This document shows, one piece after another, positions 8,260 through 16,991 of a stretch of DNA of 33,966 nt (the stretch's first letter is position 1; the number at the start of each line of letters is the position of its first letter). Source of the DNA: Sporomusaceae bacterium UBA7701 (GTDB lineage: Bacteria > Bacillota > Negativicutes > Sporomusales > UBA7701); the NCBI GenBank assembly GCA_002482545.1, contig DLGF01000024.1, positions 1 through 33,966 on the forward strand. Direction: 5' to 3'. Below the pieces are notes generated by a model. The model was not told the DNA's origin. It saw nothing but the letters and a program-made list of their open reading frames with translations, and did no database searches. The translations under genes were made by a program, and so were the position numbers.

Positions 8260-9039
8260 GTGGATATATTGCGGCTGGAAGCGGTGACCAAGCGCTTTGG
8301 CGGGATCGTAGCCTGCAAGGATATCAGCTTTGGCATTCCCGAAGGGCGGATTATGGGGCTCATCGGGCCCAACGGAGCAGGGAAAACCACCATTTTCAAC
8401 CTGATTACCGGCGTTTATAGCCTTACGGCGGGGCGGATTTATTTTCGCGGCGCGGATATCACCAGGCTCAGGCCCGATGAGCTCGTGGCGCTGGGCATTG
8501 CCCGCACCTTCCAGAACATCCGCCTGTTTCGCAACCTGACCGTACTGGATAACGTCCGCATTGCCGTGGACCGCAATTTGCCGTATTCCTTCGGGGCGGC
8601 GCTGGCCCGACTGCCGTCGGTGCTTTCCAAGGAGCGGGCGGTCTACCGGCAGGCGACGGAGTATCTGGCGGCCCTGGGCCTTTCCGGCCGGGCCGGTGAC
8701 CGGGCGGATTCGTTGCCCTACGGGTTGCAGCGCAAGCTCGAAATCGCCCGCGCCCTGGCGTTAAAGCCCAAGCTGCTGCTGCTGGATGAGCCGGCAGCCG
8801 GGATGAATCCGGAAGAGTCAGCCGAGCTGGCCAGGCTCATCCGCCGCATTCACGGCGAATTCGGCCTGACCACGCTGCTTATCGAACATCACATGGATGT
8901 AGTCATGGAGCTTTGCGAACAGATCTATGTGCTGAATTTCGGGGTTAAACTGGCGGAAGGGGACGCGGAGACGGTCCAAGGCAACCCGGACGTGCTTCGG
9001 GCCTATCTCGGGGAGGGGTATAAGCGTGCTGGAAATTAG
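8260..9039 (+). CDS. livG: Branched-chain amino-acid ABC transporter ATPase LivG
   Basis: This 259-aa ATPase has Walker A GPNGAGKTT, the LivG-type insertion after ARTFQNIRLFRNLTV, a slightly divergent signature (LPYGLQRKLEIARAL), Walker B LLLLDEPAAGMNP and the H-loop LLIEHHMDVV. The GTG at 8260 is chosen because AGGGAAGGGG lies about 10 nt upstream and the protein then starts like other LivG proteins (VDILRLEAVTKRFGG). A longer frame would overlap livM extensively. Its 3' end overlaps livF by 14 nt. Together with LivF it energises import. Confidence 0.93.
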   Translation: MDILRLEAVTKRFGGIVACKDISFGIPEGRIMGLIGPNGAGKTTIFNLITGVYSLTAGRIYFRGADITRLRPDELVALGIARTFQNIRLFRNLTVLDNVRIAVDRNLPYSFGAALARLPSVLSKERAVYRQATEYLAALGLSGRAGDRADSLPYGLQRKLEIARALALKPKLLLLDEPAAGMNPEESAELARLIRRIHGEFGLTTLLIEHHMDVVMELCEQIYVLNFGVKLAEGDAETVQGNPDVLRAYLGEGYKRAGN

Positions 9040-9733
9040 CGGTCTCCAGGTGAAATACGGGGAGATCCACGCGCTCAGGGACGTCAGTCTCAAGGTCCGG
9101 GCCGGATCGATCGTGGCGGTGGTCGGCGCCAACGGGGCGGGCAAGTCGACCCTGATGCTGACGATCGCCGGCCTCCTGCCGCCGGCGGCCGGCCAAATCC
9201 TCTACGAGGCCAAGCCTCTGCCGCGCCAGGCTTATGAAGTGCTGGCCCGCGGCATTTGCCTCGTGCCGGAGCGGCGACGCCTCTATGCCAACCTTACGGT
9301 GAGGGAAAACCTGCTGATGGGGGCCTTCCTCCGCCGGGACCAGAAAGGGATCCGGGCCGACCTGGAACGGATGTACAAACTTTTTCCCATCCTTCACGAA
9401 CGGCTGAAACAGTACGCCGGGACGCTGAGCGGCGGCGAGCAGCAGATGGCGGCCATCGCCCGGGGGCTGATGTCGCGGCCCAGGCTGCTGCTGCTGGATG
9501 AGCCCTCGCTGGGCCTGGCGCCGTTGATGGTTCAAAATGTGTTCAAGACGGTCCGGGAGATCCGCGACCAGGGAACGACCATCGTTTTGGCCGAACAGAA
9601 TGCCTTTGAGGCGCTGGCTATGGCGGACGATGCTCTGGTATTGGAAACCGGCCGGGTTATCGTAGCCGGCTCCGGCCGGGATTTGCTGAACGACCCGCTG
9701 GTCCGCAAGGCCTACCTGGGAATCAAGCATTAG
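9026..9733 (+). CDS. livF: Branched-chain amino-acid ABC transporter ATPase LivF
   Basis: This 235-aa ATPase has Walker A GANGAGKST, the LivF-typical LVPERRRLYANLTVRENL, signature LSGGEQQM, Walker B LLLLDEPSLGLAP and an ending typical of the family (LNDPLVRKAYLG). The start is GTG 9026, preceded by GGGGAGGGG inside the end of livG. It is the last gene of the liv operon, and a strong hairpin terminator lies 83 nt downstream. Confidence 0.94.
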   Translation: MLEISGLQVKYGEIHALRDVSLKVRAGSIVAVVGANGAGKSTLMLTIAGLLPPAAGQILYEAKPLPRQAYEVLARGICLVPERRRLYANLTVRENLLMGAFLRRDQKGIRADLERMYKLFPILHERLKQYAGTLSGGEQQMAAIARGLMSRPRLLLLDEPSLGLAPLMVQNVFKTVREIRDQGTTIVLAEQNAFEALAMADDALVLETGRVIVAGSGRDLLNDPLVRKAYLGIKH

Positions 9734-9815
9734 AGAGCCCGGTTTGACCGGGGAGAGAGCAGCACGTGGTTCAGGGCGGCAGGAAAGACCGGAACTCACT
9801 GACATAAAGGAATAC

Positions 9816-9851
9816 AAAAGGCTTTTGCTTAAAACAGCAAAAGCCTTTTTA
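9816..9851. terminator. Bidirectional intrinsic terminator
   Basis: A perfect 14-bp stem (9816-9829 and 9836-9849) with a 6-nt loop has A-run and T-run flanks on both sides. It sits between the convergent livF and helicase genes and can stop transcription from either side. Confidence 0.9.
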
Positions 9852-9876
9852 TTAGGGCAATACGGCCGCCTGCCCG

Positions 9877-12114
9877 CTATGCCCGCTCGTGCGCAGCCTT
9901 GCCCGGTATGGTTGCCTGGCCGAGCAGCGGGGAGATTTCGCCCCGGTACAGCACCAGCAGGTAATACATGGCCCGGGACAGAGCGACGTACAGGAGCTTG
10001 GCGGACTGATGCTCGGCGCTGAAGCACTCCCGGGAGGCATCCCAGAGGACGACGGCGTCGAATTCGAGACCTTTGGCCAGGGCGACGGGGGCGACGGTAA
10101 TGCCTCCGTGGTAACGGGCGGCATCGCCGGCGATGAGGTGAAGGTTGGCTAGGTCCGGAGCGTCTTTTTTCAATCCGTCGTACAGCGCGCAACTGTCCTG
10201 TTCCCAGCGGGTCAGGACGCCCAACGACTTGCAGCCCAGGCGCTGAAACTCCTTTACGGCCGCCAGCAGGCGCTGGCGGCCGGCTGCCTCCGAAGCCATT
10301 TTTTCAATGACCGGCGGCCGGCCGATTTCGTATACCGGGATGGCCTTCGACCGTCCGGCGGGGAGCACCTGATTGAAGAGGTCGACAATTTCCTTGGCGG
10401 AACGATAGCTGTGGTTAACCTCAAAATAGCGGGATTTGGCCTGGCCGAAGGCTTCGCCGAGCAACGACTGCCAGCTGTCCAGGCCGCGGTGGGAATGGAT
10501 CCCCTGGCCCATGTCGCCCATAACGGTGAAGGAAGAGTTGCTGGAAAGCCGGAGGAGGATGATGTATTCCATCAGGCTGAGGTCTTGCCCCTCATCCACG
10601 ACAATGTGATCATACTTGTCCATATGGACAAATCCGTCCAGCAGCAATTTGAGGTAGCAAAGGGGCGCCAAATCTTCGGGCTCGACCTGGTCGGCGGCAA
10701 GGACCGGCAGCGAATGCGCCGCCAGCGCGTCCCGCTCCAGCCCCTGTTTTTTAGCCTGCCGCCAGCTGGCTTTATCCTGAAAGACCTCGACGTAACAGGG
10801 TATCAGCCCGGCATAGGGCCATTTCGCGAAATGCCGCCGGAGAAACTCCTCGCTTTCCCTGGCGTGGGCGGCAAGGGTCTCCTCGTTCGACTTCTGCAGG
10901 CCCAGTTTATTCCGGGCGGTCAGCACTTCCAGATGGTTGTTCACCCGGAACCGGATGTATTTTTCCAGATTGCGGAGCCGCGAATTGTACGGGGAATAAA
11001 CCCCTTCCAACACCTTATCCAGCTGCTGCTGCCTGGTAATCAGCAACTCGCCGCCAAACAGGCGGATATCTTCGAGCTTCAGGCAAAATTTTTCCACCCG
11101 CCGGTCGACGAAGGCCTGCAGCACCTGGATAAATTCAGGCCGGCCCTTCCACCGCAGGCATTTGGCCCGTTGCTTCCGGCTGTCGCCGGGTTCGTCCAGT
11201 CCGTCAACTTCCCTCCGGGCGACAGTCGGCTTTAGCTGCATGGCGGCGAAAGCCAGATCCTCGAAGGTCAGCTGGGTGACATCCTGGGCGTCGATATCCG
11301 GAAGCAGTTCCGAAATATAATCCAGGAAGATTTTATTCGGGGCTACGACCAGCAACCGGGCCGGATTTAGCTTTTCGTTGTAAAGCAGATAGGACAGGCG
11401 GTGGAGTCCGATCGTGCTTTTCCCTGAGCCGGCCACCCCCTGAATGACGGTTACCTGGTTGAGGGGTTCGCGAATAATGGCGTTTTGCTCCGACCGGATC
11501 GAGGTGACGATATCTTTCAGGCGGTCGCCGGCGCCCTGCAGCAGCCGTTCCAGTAAAAAGGGATCCGCGATGAGCGATTCCTGCTGGCGGGCCAGTAACT
11601 TGCCCAGGACGTCGTCGTCCGCGATGGCCAGCAGTTTTCCGTCTTCGATCTTATACTGCCGTTTGAGCCGGACGTCGCCGGTATAGCTGTAGCGGCCTCC
11701 AAGCACTTCATAGCCGGCTCTTCCGCCGTGGCACTCGTAAAAGATGGTCGACACGGGGTCGCGCCAGTCGAAGACCAGGATATCGTCAACTTCCCGGATA
11801 TCCAGCCTGGTAACTTTCGTCCGCCCGATGTAGTAGAGATGGAAGCCGTCGGTTCCGTCCTCGCGGAAATCCACCCGGCCGAAATACGGGCTGGCCATAG
11901 CTTGCTCGATATTATACTTTTTGGTGGCGTCGTCATTCCGGATGAGGGCATGGACATAGGCGCTTATCTCGTCCTTGATGGAGAGGGCCTTTTGTTTTTT
12001 ATGGCCTCGCGCCGCCATGTCCTGTTCCAGGTCCTGGACGATTTCCGCCATAGCGGCAAGGGTGGCGTCCAGGTGCCGCTGTTCGTAAGGAAAGTCGGGA
12101 TGCTGTTCGGTCAT
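9877..12114 (-). CDS. helD: HelD-like UvrD/Rep-family ATPase (RNA polymerase recycling or DNA helicase)
   Basis: This 745-aa superfamily 1 protein resembles the Gram-positive HelD group, which binds and recycles stalled RNA polymerase, rather than replicative UvrD. It has a charged coiled-coil-like N-terminal arm (residues 1-60), a small domain containing VDDILVFDWRDPVSTIFYE, Walker A GVAGSGKST at 226-234, motif II VDEGQD at 506-511, and C-terminal helicase motifs (VNHSYRSAKEIVDLFN, VAPVALAKGLEFDAVVLWD, LYVALSRAM). The ATG at 12114 has GAGGTG 4 nt upstream; an earlier TTG would bypass it. It is monocistronic, with its own sigma-A-like promoter. Helicase IV is the main alternative name. Confidence 0.88.
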   Translation of the reverse strand: MTEQHPDFPYEQRHLDATLAAMAEIVQDLEQDMAARGHKKQKALSIKDEISAYVHALIRNDDATKKYNIEQAMASPYFGRVDFREDGTDGFHLYYIGRTKVTRLDIREVDDILVFDWRDPVSTIFYECHGGRAGYEVLGGRYSYTGDVRLKRQYKIEDGKLLAIADDDVLGKLLARQQESLIADPFLLERLLQGAGDRLKDIVTSIRSEQNAIIREPLNQVTVIQGVAGSGKSTIGLHRLSYLLYNEKLNPARLLVVAPNKIFLDYISELLPDIDAQDVTQLTFEDLAFAAMQLKPTVARREVDGLDEPGDSRKQRAKCLRWKGRPEFIQVLQAFVDRRVEKFCLKLEDIRLFGGELLITRQQQLDKVLEGVYSPYNSRLRNLEKYIRFRVNNHLEVLTARNKLGLQKSNEETLAAHARESEEFLRRHFAKWPYAGLIPCYVEVFQDKASWRQAKKQGLERDALAAHSLPVLAADQVEPEDLAPLCYLKLLLDGFVHMDKYDHIVVDEGQDLSLMEYIILLRLSSNSSFTVMGDMGQGIHSHRGLDSWQSLLGEAFGQAKSRYFEVNHSYRSAKEIVDLFNQVLPAGRSKAIPVYEIGRPPVIEKMASEAAGRQRLLAAVKEFQRLGCKSLGVLTRWEQDSCALYDGLKKDAPDLANLHLIAGDAARYHGGITVAPVALAKGLEFDAVVLWDASRECFSAEHQSAKLLYVALSRAMYYLLVLYRGEISPLLGQATIPGKAAHERA

Positions 12115-12211
12115 GTTCACCTCGCAAATCAATGGTATCCGGCAGGGAGGAGGAACCAGCGGAAACGGAAAAAATGTTTCCCGGTGCCCGGCGGCTAATG
12201 CCGGAATAATT

Positions 12212-12240
12212 AGTATAGTACTTGTTCCTTAATTTGTAAA
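12212..12240 (-). promoter_or_regulatory. Sigma-A-type promoter of the HelD-like gene
   Basis: Read on the minus strand, TTTACA (12240-12235), a spacer of exactly 17 bp and TATACT (12217-12212) match the vegetative consensus at 5 of 6 positions in each box. Transcription would start near 12205, giving a leader of about 90 nt. Confidence 0.75.
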
Positions 12241-12273
12241 GATCGGGCCGCGGCAATTCCTGTATTTTTCTGT

Positions 12274-12307
12274 AAAAAAACAACCAGAACCTGCAAAGTT
12301 CTGGTTG
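12274..12307 (-). terminator. Intrinsic terminator of the hexokinase gene
   Basis: A 10-bp perfect stem (CAACCAGAAC at 12281-12290 with GTTCTGGTTG at 12298-12307) is followed on the minus strand by seven T residues. It begins 16 nt after the hexokinase stop codon. Confidence 0.9.
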
Positions 12308-12322
12308 TCAGCCATAGGCCGT

Positions 12323-13630
12323 TCAGCGGGAAACGGTTGCCGCGGCGACGGCGGCGCCGACCCCCGACCCGTCCTTGGTGAGGTAGACCCGCACGCGGCC
12401 GGCGCGGTCGCCGAGCAGTTCCGCCAGGGTCAAGCCTATTACCCGGGCATAGCCGGGCATTTTTTCATAGAGCGATCCGTCGACGGCGATCGCATGGTCG
12501 CGGTGAACAGCAGGATCGAGATGCTGCAGTACGCCGGCATAGGTCGCGGCTACCAGCCGGGCCGACCGGATGGCGATCAGGGACGCTGCGCTGCGGAGGG
12601 CCGACCGGTCATCCAGGGAATGGCGTCCGGCCTGGCCGCGGTCGTCCAGCCACAGAGCAATTTGCTCCAGTTCAGGAGATTCGTCGCCCAGAATCAAGGC
12701 CAGATCAGCGCCGTCGCTTGGCCGGAAGAGCTCGGGAGAAGCCGGCGCGCCGGCAAAGAGAAGGCCCCGCCCGGTCAGGTCCTGGAGGACCAGCCGGAAG
12801 AGCTCGCCGATATAACGGCCCGAACACATTTTTTCCAGCCGGGCTGCACCCGGCTTCTCACTGGCCTGGTCGACGAGGGCGTCGTAGGAATTTCCGTCCA
12901 CCTTGGCAAAATTGCCGGCTTCGATATTGATGTACATCGGCTGCCTTCCCCAGGGGGGAGCCGGTTCAAGATAGCAGGTGTTGTGACCGGTGCCGCAGAT
13001 CGAACCGATGTCGGTCCGCGGTTCACGATAGGCGGCGGCGATCAGGGTGCTTACGCTGTCGTTCAGGAGGGCTACCGGGCGGATATGATCGAGACCGCGG
13101 CGCTGCAAGGCGGCGGTGAGGAGTGCGGTGAGATCCTGCCCTTCCACACCGGCGGTTTTGATTTCCTTGGTCCACTGGATCAGGGAGGCGCTGTTGACCC
13201 CGGTCTGACGGCAGGGGAAAGAAAAGGAATGGCCGAGGAAATAGGGGCCTTCCCCCTCAGCCAGGTCAGCCAGCTGGGCGGCGAGAAAACCGAACAAGTC
13301 CCTTGCCGCCCCGGCGGTAAAATCATAGGCGCCTTCCGGGTCGGCCAGCGGCGCCGACCGGCGGCCGAGCACCCGGTATCGTCCGTCGCCGAGCAGTTCC
13401 ACCAGCAGCGCCCGGACGTTGGTTCCGCCGAAATCCAGGGCGAGATACGCCCCTTGCTCCAGGCCGGTCGGGCAGGTGAGATAGGAAGGAAGCATGGCGA
13501 GGGAACTGGTCCGGCCCTCGAGGCCGGCGGCCATTTCCCGGCGGAATAATGCGGCGATGGCAGCGAGCTGGCCGGTGGATAAGGCAAATTCGGCCTGCAG
13601 TTGGCGGAGGGGCGGGGGCAAGTCAGGCAT
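12323..13630 (-). CDS. Eukaryotic-type hexokinase
   Basis: This 435-aa protein belongs to the hexokinase family best known from eukaryotes, not the ROK or Glk glucokinases usual in bacteria. It has the phosphate-1 loop LALDFGGTNVRALLVEL (DFGGTN at 66-71), the substrate-binding region FSFPCRQTGV...WTKEIKTAGVEGQD (137-166), catalytic Asp191 in LLNDSVST, and phosphate-2-like GTGHNTCYLE. Its length is close to a single eukaryotic hexokinase unit. It should phosphorylate glucose or other hexoses with ATP in the cytoplasm. The ATG at 13630 has AGGAGG 8 nt upstream. It is divergent from galT, so free glucose from the Mgl importer or from mutarotated sugars could be captured here. Confidence 0.88.
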   Translation of the reverse strand: MPDLPPPLRQLQAEFALSTGQLAAIAALFRREMAAGLEGRTSSLAMLPSYLTCPTGLEQGAYLALDFGGTNVRALLVELLGDGRYRVLGRRSAPLADPEGAYDFTAGAARDLFGFLAAQLADLAEGEGPYFLGHSFSFPCRQTGVNSASLIQWTKEIKTAGVEGQDLTALLTAALQRRGLDHIRPVALLNDSVSTLIAAAYREPRTDIGSICGTGHNTCYLEPAPPWGRQPMYINIEAGNFAKVDGNSYDALVDQASEKPGAARLEKMCSGRYIGELFRLVLQDLTGRGLLFAGAPASPELFRPSDGADLALILGDESPELEQIALWLDDRGQAGRHSLDDRSALRSAASLIAIRSARLVAATYAGVLQHLDPAVHRDHAIAVDGSLYEKMPGYARVIGLTLAELLGDRAGRVRVYLTKDGSGVGAAVAAATVSR

Positions 13631-13665
13631 CGGCGATACCTCCTGGCAGAGATTTGGCTTCTATT

Positions 13666-13671
13666 ATTATA
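13666..13671 (-). promoter_or_regulatory. Candidate -10 box of the hexokinase gene
   Basis: A perfect TATAAT on the minus strand lies 35 nt upstream of the hexokinase ATG. No good -35 is seen at 16-18 bp spacing, which would fit an activator- or context-dependent promoter. Confidence 0.4.
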
Positions 13672-13702
13672 CTATACGGTAAGAACGGATTAATTCCTTG
13701 CT

Positions 13703-13726
13703 AGTTATTTAAACATTTAACAAACT
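13703..13726. promoter_or_regulatory. Candidate ROK-family operator
   Basis: This is an imperfect dyad of 24 bp in which 9 of 12 position pairs are complementary. It has AGTT at the left end, AACT at the right end and a TTTAAA core. The layout resembles known XylR/NagC-type operators (AGTTTG...CAAACT). It lies just upstream of the hexokinase -10 region and in the shared intergenic region with galT. Confidence 0.4.
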
Positions 13727-13797
13727 TTTTGCGATTTTTTGAAAATTCAGCGGATTAGAAAAGGAATTTTCCGTAAAAGCACGAATCAAATAGCTGT

Positions 13798-13811
13798 AAC
13801 TTAATTAAGTT
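13798..13811. promoter_or_regulatory. Perfect 14-bp palindrome upstream of galT
   Basis: AACTTAATTAAGTT is fully self-complementary. It ends 58 nt before the galT ATG, where a repressor site would overlap the transcription start area. The AACT/AGTT half-sites echo the dyad at 13703-13726, so both may bind the same ROK regulator encoded at the end of this operon. Confidence 0.45.
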
Positions 13812-13869
13812 TTTAAAAAAGATGACGAATGGAGTCAGTTTCTAGTGGCCCCGACAGGGAGGAAAAGCA

Positions 13870-14862
13870 ATGGCTGAATTACGCTGGAATCCTTTGCTGC
13901 GGATCTGGACGATGGTTGCTTCCAACCGGCAGGTCAGACCGCATTTGCCCAAGGATTGGTGTCCTTTTTGCCCCGGTTCGGGCAAAGTGCCTGATGATTA
14001 CGACGTACATATCTATGACAACGATTTCCCGGTGCTGAGCCTTGAGCCCGCACCGCCCGACGTGACGGGCTCCGGACCTTACAAGGCGGCGGAAAGCTAC
14101 GGGAAATGCGAGGTCGTGCTTTACTCGCCCGATCACTATAGCACCCTGCCGGCCTTATCGGTTGAACATATTTACAAACTCGTCAATTTGCTGGCGAAGC
14201 GGCAGGCCGCACTGGCGCAGGATCCGAAAATCAAGTATGTGTTCCCCTTTGAGAATCGCGGTGAAGAGGTTGGCGTAACCATGCCGCATCCGCATGGGCA
14301 AATTTACGCCTATCCGTTTGTGCCGCAAAAGCTTCAGGTGGAACTCGACAGTTGCCGGGAGCATCACCAGGAGACCGGCCGCTGCCTCATCTGCGACATG
14401 AACCGGGAGGAGGAGTCCTTCGGCGAGCGGATGATTGCGGAAAATGAAAGCTTTTTGGCTTATTTGCCGTTTTTCACCGACTATCCCTTCGGCGTTTATA
14501 TCGTCAGCAAAAAGCACAGGGGCAGTATCGCCGAATTTTGCGACCGGGAAAAGGCGGCGCTCGCCGTCATGCTGAAACAGGTCACCGGCGCCTTTGACTG
14601 TCTGTATGATAAGCCTTTCCCATATATGATGTGCTTTCACCAAACGCCGGTCAACAGCCCGGAATACTCCGCCGCCGGCGAATATTACCACTTCCACATC
14701 GAGTTTTATCCGCCGCTGCGGGAAGCCAATAAAATCAAGTGGTACGCGTCGTCGGAGATGGGGGCCTGGGCAGCTTGCAACCCCGTCGCCGTCGAAGAGA
14801 GCGCCAAGCTGTTGCGTCAGGCCTATGCGCGGTTTGCGGCGGGCGCCGGAGGCGGTTTATGA
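13870..14862 (+). CDS. galT: Galactose-1-phosphate uridylyltransferase
   Basis: This 330-aa HIT-superfamily enzyme exchanges UMP between UDP-glucose and galactose-1-phosphate in the Leloir pathway. Visible are the zinc-site CPFCPG near residue 37, the active-site HPHGQ (His140-Pro-His142-Gly-Gln, where His142 would carry the UMP) and the C-terminal HFHIEFYPPL. The ATG at 13870 follows GGGAGGAAAAGCA. It is the first gene of galT-galK-galM-like-galE-ROK and overlaps galK by 4 nt (ATGA). Its length fits the usual class I enzyme. Confidence 0.94.
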   Translation: MAELRWNPLLRIWTMVASNRQVRPHLPKDWCPFCPGSGKVPDDYDVHIYDNDFPVLSLEPAPPDVTGSGPYKAAESYGKCEVVLYSPDHYSTLPALSVEHIYKLVNLLAKRQAALAQDPKIKYVFPFENRGEEVGVTMPHPHGQIYAYPFVPQKLQVELDSCREHHQETGRCLICDMNREEESFGERMIAENESFLAYLPFFTDYPFGVYIVSKKHRGSIAEFCDREKAALAVMLKQVTGAFDCLYDKPFPYMMCFHQTPVNSPEYSAAGEYYHFHIEFYPPLREANKIKWYASSEMGAWAACNPVAVEESAKLLRQAYARFAAGAGGGL

Positions 14863-16037
14863 CGGAAACGGCGCAAATGAAGAATTTATTCACCGAACAT
14901 TATGGCCCTGCGGCCGGGCCGTTATACTGCTATTTCGCCCCGGGCCGGGTCAATCTGATCGGCGAGCATATCGACTATAACGGCGGCTACGTCTTTCCCG
15001 CCGCCGTGTCCCTGGGTATTTACGCCGCTATCCGGTTCCGGCCGGACAGCGTGGTCAACTTGAAATCCGTCAACGCCGCGGGCGGCGTAACCGTTGATCT
15101 TACCCGGCCAATCGCCTATCAGGAAGAGGACGGGTGGGGCAATTACCCCAAAGGAGTTCTCCGCTACCTTCAGGCCGAAGGGCGTCAACTGAAGGGCTGC
15201 GATATTCTGTTCCGGGGGACGCTGCCTGACGGCGCCGGACTGTCTTCGTCGGCGGCCCTGCTGGTGCTCACCGCCTACATGCTGCTCCACGCGAACGGCG
15301 AGACGGCGATAGACCGGCCGCAACTGGCCCGCTTCTGCCAGCGGATCGAAAACGAATTTATCCAGGTAAATTGCGGCATTATGGATCAGTTCGCGGTCGC
15401 GATGGGGCGGAAGGAGTGCGCCATTCTGCTGGACTGCGAAACGCTGGACTGCGAGTATATCCCCTTGGCGCTGAAAAGCCACAGCCTGATCATCATGAAC
15501 ACCGGCAAAAAGCGGGAGCTTACCGAGTCCCGCTACAACGAGCGCCGCCGCGAATGCGAACAGGCGCTTGCCATTCTCAGGCGGCAGCGACCGCTGAAAA
15601 ATCTGTGCCAGGCTACCCTGTCCGAGGTGGAGGAATTTTTGCCGGAGGGAGCGGTCCGCAAGCGGGCGCGCCACGTCGTTTCGGAAAACGGCCGGGTGGC
15701 GAAGGCCATCGAATTCTTGCGGGCCGGCGATATCCTGGGTTTTGGCGGATTGCTTACCGCCTCCCACGACTCCCTGAAAAACGACTATGAAGTCAGCGGC
15801 CCGGAACTGGATGCCATTGTCGCCCGCGCCCTGGCTTATCCCGGCTGCATCGGCGCGCGAATGACCGGCGCGGGTTTCGGCGGCTGCGCGATCGCGCTGG
15901 TGGAGCAGGGGAGCGCGGAAGCCTTTGCCGCGGCGGTAGCCGGAGGATATCAAAAGGTTACCGGAAGGGAGCCGCAGTTTTACGCGGCCGGAATCGGCGA
16001 CGGGGTTAAGCTGCTGGAAACCTGGGGCGGCGGATGA
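14859..16037 (+). CDS. galK: Galactokinase
   Basis: This 392-aa GHMP kinase phosphorylates galactose at C1. The galactokinase signature GRVNLIGEHIDYNGG spans 29-43, the ATP loop LPDGAGLSSSAAL about 122-134, and the third GHMP motif MTGAGFGGCAIAL starts at 335. The start is ATG 14859, which overlaps the galT stop codon, with GGAGG just upstream; the longer in-frame extension into galT is not credible. The 3' end overlaps the next gene by 4 nt (ATGA). Confidence 0.95.
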   Translation: MTETAQMKNLFTEHYGPAAGPLYCYFAPGRVNLIGEHIDYNGGYVFPAAVSLGIYAAIRFRPDSVVNLKSVNAAGGVTVDLTRPIAYQEEDGWGNYPKGVLRYLQAEGRQLKGCDILFRGTLPDGAGLSSSAALLVLTAYMLLHANGETAIDRPQLARFCQRIENEFIQVNCGIMDQFAVAMGRKECAILLDCETLDCEYIPLALKSHSLIIMNTGKKRELTESRYNERRRECEQALAILRRQRPLKNLCQATLSEVEEFLPEGAVRKRARHVVSENGRVAKAIEFLRAGDILGFGGLLTASHDSLKNDYEVSGPELDAIVARALAYPGCIGARMTGAGFGGCAIALVEQGSAEAFAAAVAGGYQKVTGREPQFYAAGIGDGVKLLETWGGG

Positions 16038-16981
16038 AGACCGATCGCGCCACCTATAAAGGTTTCAATTGCCTTGCGGTCGAAAATGACCGGCTTCGGT
16101 TGGTCATTCTGCCGGAACTGGGGGCGAAAATTGCCTCGCTGGTTTATAAGCCCCAAAATTTTGAAGTGTTTTTCCAGCCGACGGACGGTATGTACCGGCC
16201 GGCTGTCTATGGCGGCGATTTTTCCCGGTACGATACTGCCGGCGCCGACGAGATGTATCCCACGATCGAGCCCTGCGTCTATCCCTATCCCGGCTACACG
16301 GGAGCCGTATTGCCCGATCACGGCGAACTCTGGAGCGTTCCCTGGACGGTTGCGGCCGCGGGCGGCAGCGTGGCCGCCGAAGCGCGGGGCACAGCCTTGC
16401 CCTATGTTTTTAGGCGGACGGTAACGCTCAGCGGCAGTACGGTCCAACTGCAATATGCGGTGAAAAACAGCGGGGACGCTCCCTTATACGGGATGTGGGC
16501 TTTTCATGGCCTGGTGGCTTGTGACGAGACTAGCCGGATCGTTCTCCCCGGTGCGGACCAGGTGATAAATGTTCACGACAGCCGGTGCTTGGGGCCGGCG
16601 GCTACACTCCACCGCTTTCCACACACGGCGGACCTGGAGGGGCGGCCGTACCGCCTGGACCGGCTGCAGCCCCGGGCCGCCCAGAAGACCGAGAAGTTTT
16701 ACGTGGCCGGCCCCGTGGCCAGCGGAGCCGCCGCCCTGACGCTCAACCGCAACCGGCTTGTTTACCGGCTGAATTTTCCGCCGGACAGGGTGCCCTATCT
16801 CGGCCTCTGGGTAAACGAGGGCGGCTTTAAAGGGGAATACAACTGCGCCCTGGAACCGTCGACCGGCTATTACGACTCGCTGGCGGTCACTTGCCGGAAC
16901 GGGCGGCTCCGCCCGCTTCTGCCGGGGGAAACGCTGAACTGGCACCTCGCTATCGAGCTTTCACCCCTAAATAACTGTTAG
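16034..16981 (+). CDS. Aldose 1-epimerase family protein (galactose mutarotase-like)
   Basis: This 315-aa protein has a GalM-like beta-sandwich pattern: an N-terminal LVILPELGAKIASL, DHGELWSVPW, then WAFHGLV and CALEPSTGYYDS. The His in the third segment and the Glu in the fourth are the likely catalytic acid/base pair, as in aldose epimerases. It would speed conversion of beta- to alpha-galactose for GalK, or act on a related aldose. It is divergent from classical GalM, so I leave the symbol empty. The ATG overlaps the galK stop codon, and galE follows after 10 nt. Confidence 0.82.
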   Translation: MKTDRATYKGFNCLAVENDRLRLVILPELGAKIASLVYKPQNFEVFFQPTDGMYRPAVYGGDFSRYDTAGADEMYPTIEPCVYPYPGYTGAVLPDHGELWSVPWTVAAAGGSVAAEARGTALPYVFRRTVTLSGSTVQLQYAVKNSGDAPLYGMWAFHGLVACDETSRIVLPGADQVINVHDSRCLGPAATLHRFPHTADLEGRPYRLDRLQPRAAQKTEKFYVAGPVASGAAALTLNRNRLVYRLNFPPDRVPYLGLWVNEGGFKGEYNCALEPSTGYYDSLAVTCRNGRLRPLLPGETLNWHLAIELSPLNNC

Positions 16982-16991
16982 GAGGCTTTCC

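Noticed and set aside
8945..10192. 415-codon minus-strand frame spanning livG/livF ends and the terminator
   Set aside because: It is antisense to motif-rich ATPase genes and crosses a strong terminator into helD.
12305..13549. 414-codon plus-strand frame
   Set aside because: It is antisense to the hexokinase, whose catalytic motifs are intact. No domain is recognisable in the shadow frame.
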